DNA of 31,156 nt from JBDNFP01 sp041689775. GTDB taxonomy: Bacteria > Bacteroidota > Bacteroidia > Cytophagales > Spirosomataceae. The DNA is taken from NCBI GenBank assembly GCA_041689775.1, contig JBDNFP010000211.1, positions 1-31,156 on the forward strand, in the 5' to 3' direction. Below, piece after piece: positions 24,924 to 31,156 of this stretch (position 1 is its first letter; each line of letters begins with the position of its first letter). The notes under the pieces are model-generated. The model was not told the origin of the DNA. It did no database searches and was given only the letters and a program-made list of their open reading frames with translations. A program made the translations under genes and the position numbers.

Positions 24924-26911
24924 AAAATGCGAATTAATTCATTAAGCTTTGCTTGTAAGGTGGCAGCACCTGGGGGGTCAATTTCAGTCAGAGTTTCGAT
25001 GCGATCGCGGTACATAGTCAGTATTTTATCTTTATAAATCGGATGCTCCCAGCAAAGAGTTTGTAATGGTCCTGGGTCCAAAGCGTATCCTGCCATAAAG
25101 CGCTGCTCGTACCGTTTAAAAAGCTGCTCGGCTTCTGATTCAGTGTAACGAGGTTGAGTAGAAGCCAATGTGGAATCTACGGCCATATCGGTATCTACTT
25201 CCATTGTGGAATCTACTTCAATTGCTAGGCTTGTGCTATCGTAAGGATAATAACTCTGCCAATCGTTAGGGATTTGAGAGCTATGCCACCCCCAACCTAC
25301 TACGCCTCCAATCAAGGTCATCACTAATCCAATACGCCACGTATGGTTTTTTAGTTGCCTAACGTAAAGTTTGGGGTCGCTTGGAAGCCCTAAATCTGAT
25401 AGCATGGTATTTAAATCACGGTTTTTCTCCGCTAAAATTTTCTGCTTCTCATTATTTAAAGCCACCAACTGCGCCTTTAAAGATTGAATAGTCGTATCTT
25501 TCTTCAAAGAAGTTTCATTAATTTTTTTGTTATCGGCTTGCAGTGCCGCCAAATCTTCTTGGGCTACCTGCAGTTTTTGCTGTTCTAATTCCAGGACCCG
25601 TTCCTTCATTTTGAGTCCCTCATTCAGTGCGACTGAACGTTGCTGCTGCTGGAATACTTCGTCTTCGAGTCGATTGATTTCCTTTTGGAGAGTTAGTATC
25701 CTGCCAGGCTCAGGCTCTGCCTTCCGAAGATTTTTGAGTTGCTCTCGCAATGCATAAAGTTCATACAGCTCCTTTTGGTGTTGCTCAGCGGAAGCTTTTT
25801 TCTGCAACTCCGCTTCCGCCTGAAGTCGTTTTTTGACCGATTCAATTTCTTTTTTACTATGTGTACGCTCATCGGCTAACGCTTGTTCTACTTGTTTCGC
25901 TAGGTTATTTTCTGCTTCTTCCTCAATATGTTTTAATACCTCCTTACGAAGGGTATATCCATCTAAAAAACGATCTTTTGGTAGTTTGGCAAGGCATTTT
26001 TGCACTAACCGATCGAGCCAAACGGGAATATCTGAATGTTGATGGGGAAGCCCCATTTCTTTGAGCTTTGCCTGACGCAATTCCCAGAGATCAGGTAAGG
26101 GCAGTTTGGCATGTTTGGCATGCATACTCATATCTCTTGAAATAGGATCTCTCGTTTTTTCGGGATACGGCACGCGGCCTGTCAAACATTCAAACAAAAC
26201 CACACCCAGTCCATAGATATCAGCCTCAGTTGTTAAGGCCTCTGAATCAAACTTTTCAGGAGCCATGAATTCAGGTACTCCTTTTCCTCCTCTTGAACTC
26301 CTGGGGGTAACTTCGGAACCTTCTAGCGAGAGTCCAAAATCGAGTAATACGTATTCACCCGTATCCCGGCGCATGATATTCTTGGTATGAATATCATTAT
26401 GAATAGTACAGTACTTTTTAATAATGGCCTGTTCGCTCATTTGCCCATCTGTATCCGGGTCAAGGCAGTAAGCGGGCAAATCGTGATGAATATAGGATAA
26501 CGCACTACTCATATCCCGGAGTAGATTTAGCACATCCTCTACGGGTAAGCAACGAGTAACACCTGGTTCAGATCGGATTTTCCCAGCTTTTAGTACGATC
26601 AGATCGTCCAGATCTATACCCCGAATGTATTCAAGTTCAATAACGGGTTGATTCGCCACTATATCAAAACTAAAAGCCCTGACAACGTGTGGATTATGCC
26701 CATTCCCTAGCCGGAGCAAGATTTTCACCTCCTCCATAATACTCTTGGCTTTTTTGGGGTTGTCGGCGGTAATGTGCGTATTGATATAACGTATCGCTCT
26801 TATATGACCCGTTTGGTTGTGCCGGGCTTTGTAAACCGTGGCAGCCGCACCCGACCCTAGGAGCTTAAGCCGTTCGAAACTTCCGCTCCATGTTGAATCA
26901 AATTTGTTCAT
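24920..26911 (-). CDS. Membrane-anchored Ser/Thr protein kinase-like protein with coiled coil
   Basis: A 663-residue protein. The N-terminal kinase fold (about 12-335) has a Gly-rich loop GSGAAATVYKA (19-29), a catalytic loop H171-N-D173 ... N178, DFG 191-193, and an APE-like MAPEKF. The position of the ATP-binding lysine (usual A-x-K) reads RAIRYI with Arg41, so activity is doubtful unless another lysine substitutes. A long charged coiled coil (about 338-515) follows, then one membrane helix (about 525-545, IGLVMTLIGGVVGWGW) and an acidic outer tail of about 115 residues. The cytoplasmic kinase half would face the FHA protein, and the tail would face the periplasm, where the FGE protein acts. 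It overlaps the FHA gene by 14 bases upstream and the FGE gene by 4 bases downstream. Confidence 0.9.
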   Translation of the reverse strand: MNKFDSTWSGSFERLKLLGSGAAATVYKARHNQTGHIRAIRYINTHITADNPKKAKSIMEEVKILLRLGNGHNPHVVRAFSFDIVANQPVIELEYIRGIDLDDLIVLKAGKIRSEPGVTRCLPVEDVLNLLRDMSSALSYIHHDLPAYCLDPDTDGQMSEQAIIKKYCTIHNDIHTKNIMRRDTGEYVLLDFGLSLEGSEVTPRSSRGGKGVPEFMAPEKFDSEALTTEADIYGLGVVLFECLTGRVPYPEKTRDPISRDMSMHAKHAKLPLPDLWELRQAKLKEMGLPHQHSDIPVWLDRLVQKCLAKLPKDRFLDGYTLRKEVLKHIEEEAENNLAKQVEQALADERTHSKKEIESVKKRLQAEAELQKKASAEQHQKELYELYALREQLKNLRKAEPEPGRILTLQKEINRLEDEVFQQQQRSVALNEGLKMKERVLELEQQKLQVAQEDLAALQADNKKINETSLKKDTTIQSLKAQLVALNNEKQKILAEKNRDLNTMLSDLGLPSDPKLYVRQLKNHTWRIGLVMTLIGGVVGWGWHSSQIPNDWQSYYPYDSTSLAIEVDSTMEVDTDMAVDSTLASTQPRYTESEAEQLFKRYEQRFMAGYALDPGPLQTLCWEHPIYKDKILTMYRDRIETLTEIDPPGAATLQAKLNELIRIL

Positions 26912-27749
26912 TTTCCGATGGATTAGGTGTTGTAGATTCTGGAGTAGCCTCGTTTTCTACCTCTACCAGCAAAATAACCTCATCGCCGAGGCGAATCTGA
27001 TCACCGGGTTGAAGGGCTACTGAATGCTGTTGAGCCAGCTCGCTCAGGCTAATTTTTATATTTGCCCGAAGAATCTGGGTTTTGTTCCTAGGCGGGAGTC
27101 CTCCCGGATAAGCCGCTATTTTATATTGGTAAGTATCCGGGTCATATTCTACGTAGGCATGTGCACGGCTTACTTTTTCATTAGGATTTCCCTTGGCACT
27201 CTCGAAACCATCGTCTCCCTCGTTGAGAAAAATAATCCCATTTTTCACCCATTGGCCGTTGGCTTGAAGGCTTTCCTCCCCCCTGCCAATATTTACCCTT
27301 TGGTCCTTACTAAGTGAAGTGACAGATTCTTTTGTCTGCCCGGTTTGGGTACGAATTTGTAATGGCAGTGATTCTATCCGGCTGAGTATAACTCCAATTT
27401 CTCCGGGGGCGTATATTAAGGCATCTTCGGGAAACTCTTGTACTTTTTTGGCTTCAAAAATCCACTTGGGCGGAAGATTAATTTGGGCATTCTTTAAGGC
27501 CACATCCAATTCTTCTTGAAAATCAGGTTGGTTGATGAGAGAAATCATTGCCTGTACCTGGGAGGGGTCGGTGCCTTTAAAGTAGAGAGTCAACAGGCTT
27601 TCTGCTACTTGTGGCAAGCCTATTAAATGCCTCAGAGCCTGTATAATTCCCTCAAAAAGCTGTTGCTTTTTATGAACACCGGTTGTGTCTTTCTCTGGAT
27701 AATATTTTTGGCCGAGGATTTTGTTCTTTATTTTGTTAAGGAAGCTCAT
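26898..27749 (-). CDS. FHA domain-containing protein
   Basis: A 283-residue cytoplasmic protein. Residues 1-125 are helical with no family I recognise (IIQALRHLIGLPQVAESLLTLY). The C-terminal half is a forkhead-associated domain, which binds phosphothreonine: NIGRG with G155-R156, the phosphopeptide-binding SRAHA (S194, H197), and QPGDQIRLGDEVILLV as the last strands. The FHA core carries an unusually long loop (about 160-190). FHA partners of Ser/Thr kinases usually read the kinase's phosphorylated targets. It starts 6 bases after the stop of the SEDS-PBP fusion and overlaps the kinase start, so the three are surely one transcript. Confidence 0.88.
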   Translation of the reverse strand: MSFLNKIKNKILGQKYYPEKDTTGVHKKQQLFEGIIQALRHLIGLPQVAESLLTLYFKGTDPSQVQAMISLINQPDFQEELDVALKNAQINLPPKWIFEAKKVQEFPEDALIYAPGEIGVILSRIESLPLQIRTQTGQTKESVTSLSKDQRVNIGRGEESLQANGQWVKNGIIFLNEGDDGFESAKGNPNEKVSRAHAYVEYDPDTYQYKIAAYPGGLPPRNKTQILRANIKISLSELAQQHSVALQPGDQIRLGDEVILLVEVENEATPESTTPNPSENEQI

Positions 27750-27755
27750 GATCAG

Positions 27756-30700
27756 TTAGTTTTGGATTTTTCGTATATAACCTAATTCTTGTAAGGTAGG
27801 TATCAGCTGCTTGGCCAGAGCCATAGCTGCTCCAGATGTTTCACCCAGTTCCACCCTAATACACACTACTGTTTGGGAGTTACTCGCCCTGTTCGGAGCA
27901 AAAAAAACAAACCAACCATCTTTGGCCAGGGTTTTATCAGGTAAATCTCGCTGAGGGGTTCCGCTTTTTCCAGCCACCCCAGCATCTGCGGGCATTGTAT
28001 TTGCTCTGGCTTGATCACGCATAAAACTGGCAAGTAACGGCGCAATGCCGGGCTGCTGTGCCTGCCAAAGCGGAGCACTAGCCAGCTCGCCTTCTTGTAC
28101 TACATACCGCGAGGGCCGCATGATCCCGTTGTTCGCAATGGCTCCCGCTACCCGGGCTAAGGCCAGGGGAGTTGCAACTAGTTTTCCTTGGCCCCAAGTC
28201 AGTTGCGAAAACTCACTTTGGTACCGTTTAGGATAGGAAGGTCTTCGGGAAATAATCCGCTCATCCTGTTCGTACAAGTTCCGCCGGTCGGCTAGTACCT
28301 GACGTTGCCACACTTCGCGAAACATTGAGGCCCGCACGCTATCGGTGGCCGAGGGCATATAAGTATAATTCCCAAGCCGGAGCTGTGGGGAACGGTCTTG
28401 TGGAAATTGAATTCGAACACCAAGCCCTAGCCCGGCTGCCTGATACAGTCGGATGAGTTGTTCATCCAGTTGGAGTTCATTGGCCAACCGAATGAAATAA
28501 ATATTACTTGATTGTTCGATTGCATCGTGCATATTGACGGTACCTGATGGTTCATCATCTCTGATCCGTGCCCAAGCAGGCACAATAAAAGTTCGACTAG
28601 CAGCTCTTATTCCCTCCTGATTCAATGCGGCAAGGGCAGTGATGATCTTAGCCGTTGAGCCGGGTTGGGTAGCGTAGGTAGCTCCCAAGTCTCGGTCGGA
28701 AACTACTAATTTCTGCATGAACTGCTCCTTCTCTGATAAATCGAGTAGATCGGGTTTGCTTAAATCCGGTAAGGGGTGAATTGCCGAGGCCAACACATCA
28801 CCGGAAGGCGCATCAATCACCACCACAGATATTCTTTTATCACGCAGGCTTTCTTCCCCATACATAGCCGTCTCCAATTGACCTTGAATTCGTACCTGCA
28901 GCTCTGCATCTACGGTTAGCGTCATGTCTTTCTTGATAGCTTTAAACTCTTCAACTTCCTGGCTCCTGATACCGGCCCGAAGGAGAGGGGCTAGTTCGGC
29001 ATAATCGTATTTTATCAAGTGAGTCATTTCGGTTTTGCCTTGCTCTTTCATAAAACGACCCTCTCTGAATCGGGTAGCAAATACGCCCTCAGGCTTGGAG
29101 GGGTGGCTGTCGAAGCCCCGAAGCTGCGAGAGATGCTCACTTTCAGCGAAGTATCCGCGGTCACTCCCCCAGAAAGTCCGGGTGTTGAAGTCGCCTAACC
29201 AATAGAATAAATGATTACCATGTGGATAGTAGCGAGCCTGTCGCTTTCGAAGGGAAGCTAAAAGGTCTGCTTGTGCAAGACCGTAAGGCAGTGGACGTTG
29301 TAATCCATTAAGACTATCGAGTTGTTCCTGGATTTGATTTGGGGTACTCGTTGCCAGAATAACCCCTTTGCGGTCGAATAAGGTACCAGCTTCCAGCCTT
29401 CGCACTAACAGTGTGATACGGGGATTATAGCTATAAATACGTTTTCCGAGCCGGTCAGAAACAAGTGCCGGTTCGATAATAAGGCGTTTTCCTTGGAAGA
29501 GTTGCAGCGTTAGGGCCCAACCCAGAAGGATTACTATGACACCGGAAATAAGGCCCAATCCGGCTAGTAGAGTCGTATCATATTGATTTTGCAGCGACTC
29601 TTTCTGAATACTCTGACCTTCCTGACACGAAACACCAAGCACAATTCCAAAGGCCGCCAGATTTATTACCAAGGAGGTCATGCCGTAACTCAGGAAGGGT
29701 ACACTTACTCCGGTGAGGGGTAAAAGCCCAAAGGCTCCACAAGCAATAAGCAAAAGCTGCACACCGGTTACCAAGGCTACTCCCGAAGCCAAGTAAAAAG
29801 TAAATGGGACACCCGAGCTGCGGCCAATCAACAGGCTTCGGTAAATGAGCAAGGCAAACAAAACAAAAAAACAAAAGAGGCCAACCCAACCAATTTCTTC
29901 GGCCATAGATGCCAGAATCATGTCCGTATGGGAAGCAGGCATGACATTGGCAAATCCATTGCCTAGTCCCTGTCCTGAAAAGCCTCCGCTGGCCAACGAC
30001 CAGATACTATGGGCCAAATGATCGCCACCATATACTTCATTATCCCAGGGATTTAGCCACATAGCCTTGCGTTCTATCAAGCGCTTACCCACATACGGCA
30101 GGAGGTCACCAAGCGTAACGGCCCCTATCAGAGAACCAATCATTAAGGCGGAATCTTGTACTCGCTTCACTACCAAGCCATAAATAATTACCGCGACAAA
30201 ATAAGCCGCAGTGGCTGCTATTAGAGCATCTTGGAACCCGTTACTGCCGGATCCGCCAACAAGCCACGATGCTCCCTTCAATAAGATACCAAAAACAATT
30301 CCACCGAGAATAGCTTCGGGCAAATCTCCCCGGCTAATACTGTAAAAAAGCAAAAACGTAAACCCTAAAACTAAGGCAGGCCCCATATCTCCTAGCACAA
30401 GGTATAAGCCCAAAATACCCACTAGCCCTAACCATGCCCAGAGAGTACTCTGTACACGCCACTTAATATTTTCTAGCCCGCGTACGAAGGGAGATTGGGA
30501 GGCAAAATACGCCGCCAGAAAAAACACAAAAATGAACTTGGTGAGCTCACTAGGCTGGAAGCTTAAAACAACCAAATTAAGGTTGACCTTCACCCCACTT
30601 CCTTCCGGACCAAAGCCCATGGGGGTCAAGAGAAGAAAAGGAAAACCCAAAGCAAAGATGAGCCAGGTATACCCAGGCAGGCCAGCTACCTTACGACGTA

Positions 30701-31156
30701 CTCTATACCCCACTACATCAAAAAGTGGACTATTGTACATCCGGGCGTAGTTGATCCGCGACAAGAAGTACAGGCCTAATAACCCAATGGGAATGGCCTT
30801 GCACATGGTGGAAGCCAGAGCCATGTCTCGGAGAGGATCTTGTAAACTAAACAAGGTCATAATACCTAGGCCCGTCAAAACCATCAAGAGCGGCAGAATG
30901 AACGGGTCCCCACGGAAACCTTTTACAGTCCACACAGCATGAAGTAAAAAGAAAGATCCAAAAAATAAGAGAATTGATATTAAGAAAGACGAACGAAATT
31001 CGGAAGGTGTCCGTACCACTAGAATCTCTTCCTCTTTAATTTGTCGATAAATTTCACTGCTCAACAAATGCAACTGGTGCGGCTTTGCCTTAAAGTTATA
31101 TTCTTTCGATTCTCCGAGTTTGTTTGTCCCTTGGCTTGTACCAAACTCCCAGCCGG
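27756..31156 (-). CDS. SEDS glycosyltransferase (FtsW/RodA) fused to class B penicillin-binding protein; 5' end outside window
   Basis: One polypeptide makes glycan and cross-links it. Numbering is from TTG 31073, but the frame is open to the window edge (27 more codons, ...KEYNFKAKPHQL), so the true start lies outside. Residues about 25-490 are a polytopic SEDS domain with SGGFSGQGLGNG and HTDM (382-385); D384 matches the catalytic Asp of FtsW/RodA. Another hydrophobic helix (about 510-535) leads into a class B PBP: pedestal with LFDRKGVILA and YPHGNHLFYWLG, then transpeptidase motifs STAK 806-809, SSN 855-857 and KSG 1036-1038. All active-site residues are present. SEDS and class B PBPs normally act as separate partner proteins; covalent fusion fixes them 1:1. 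Elongation versus division role is unclear. It heads the operon with the FHA, kinase and FGE genes. Confidence 0.92.
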   Translation of the reverse strand, partial: GWEFGTSQGTNKLGESKEYNFKAKPHQLHLLSSEIYRQIKEEEILVVRTPSEFRSSFLISILLFFGSFFLLHAVWTVKGFRGDPFILPLLMVLTGLGIMTLFSLQDPLRDMALASTMCKAIPIGLLGLYFLSRINYARMYNSPLFDVVGYRVRRKVAGLPGYTWLIFALGFPFLLLTPMGFGPEGSGVKVNLNLVVLSFQPSELTKFIFVFFLAAYFASQSPFVRGLENIKWRVQSTLWAWLGLVGILGLYLVLGDMGPALVLGFTFLLFYSISRGDLPEAILGGIVFGILLKGASWLVGGSGSNGFQDALIAATAAYFVAVIIYGLVVKRVQDSALMIGSLIGAVTLGDLLPYVGKRLIERKAMWLNPWDNEVYGGDHLAHSIWSLASGGFSGQGLGNGFANVMPASHTDMILASMAEEIGWVGLFCFFVLFALLIYRSLLIGRSSGVPFTFYLASGVALVTGVQLLLIACGAFGLLPLTGVSVPFLSYGMTSLVINLAAFGIVLGVSCQEGQSIQKESLQNQYDTTLLAGLGLISGVIVILLGWALTLQLFQGKRLIIEPALVSDRLGKRIYSYNPRITLLVRRLEAGTLFDRKGVILATSTPNQIQEQLDSLNGLQRPLPYGLAQADLLASLRKRQARYYPHGNHLFYWLGDFNTRTFWGSDRGYFAESEHLSQLRGFDSHPSKPEGVFATRFREGRFMKEQGKTEMTHLIKYDYAELAPLLRAGIRSQEVEEFKAIKKDMTLTVDAELQVRIQGQLETAMYGEESLRDKRISVVVIDAPSGDVLASAIHPLPDLSKPDLLDLSEKEQFMQKLVVSDRDLGATYATQPGSTAKIITALAALNQEGIRAASRTFIVPAWARIRDDEPSGTVNMHDAIEQSSNIYFIRLANELQLDEQLIRLYQAAGLGLGVRIQFPQDRSPQLRLGNYTYMPSATDSVRASMFREVWQRQVLADRRNLYEQDERIISRRPSYPKRYQSEFSQLTWGQGKLVATPLALARVAGAIANNGIMRPSRYVVQEGELASAPLWQAQQPGIAPLLASFMRDQARANTMPADAGVAGKSGTPQRDLPDKTLAKDGWFVFFAPNRASNSQTVVCIRVELGETSGAAMALAKQLIPTLQELGYIRKIQN

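Overview
The window looks like a chromosomal piece of a Bacteroidota bacterium, probably from the Cytophagales side. Grounds are a PorE-like TPR/PD40/OmpA protein, a BshB1-type bacillithiol deacetylase, a DUF349 protein, weak Shine-Dalgarno sequences, and several promoters of the Bacteroidota form (TTG, about 20 bases, TAnnTTTG). The lineage call rests on protein content only.

Region 1 (1-10950) is a defence-type accessory island on the plus strand. A type I restriction-modification locus, hsdM-hsdS-hsdR, is spread out by inserted genes: a VapBC-like toxin-antitoxin pair (AF2212-like antitoxin and PIN-domain toxin) and a GmrSD-like DUF262/DUF1524 nuclease lie between hsdS and hsdR, and an unrecognised AT-rich ORF follows hsdR. 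hsdM carries a one-base frameshift at an A-run (2238-2240), so as written the modification subunit is split and the system should be off. The target recognition parts of hsdS and the 3' tail of hsdM are visibly richer in A+T than the conserved parts, as expected from recombination of specificity domains. The island's right end abuts the 3' end of a tRNA-Thr gene, with a strong bidirectional hairpin between.

Region 2 (11100-23130) is ordinary housekeeping chromosome: tRNA-Thr(TGT), a DUF349 coiled-coil protein, pdxH, the minus-strand group trxB / M23-LysM peptidase / bshB1, queE followed by a PorE-like OmpA protein, an MpaB-type oxygenase (DUF2236), a SixA-like lipoprotein phosphatase, and mnmE. 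queE is broken by an in-frame TGA exactly where the family has tryptophan.

Region 3 (23130-31156) is the most unusual part: a tightly packed minus-strand operon running from the right edge leftwards. It encodes a giant SEDS glycosyltransferase (FtsW/RodA) fused to a class B penicillin-binding protein, an FHA-domain protein, a membrane-anchored Ser/Thr protein kinase-like protein, and a secreted protein with four 49-residue repeats plus an FGE-sulfatase (SUMF1) domain. Three of the genes overlap or lie within a few bases of each other. The gene content parallels the actinobacterial fha-rodA-pbpA-pknA/B cluster, but here the cell-wall synthase is one polypeptide, and the kinase has Arg where the ATP-binding Lys is expected. 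The fusion gene is cut by the window edge, so the operon's promoter and any upstream phosphatase are outside view.
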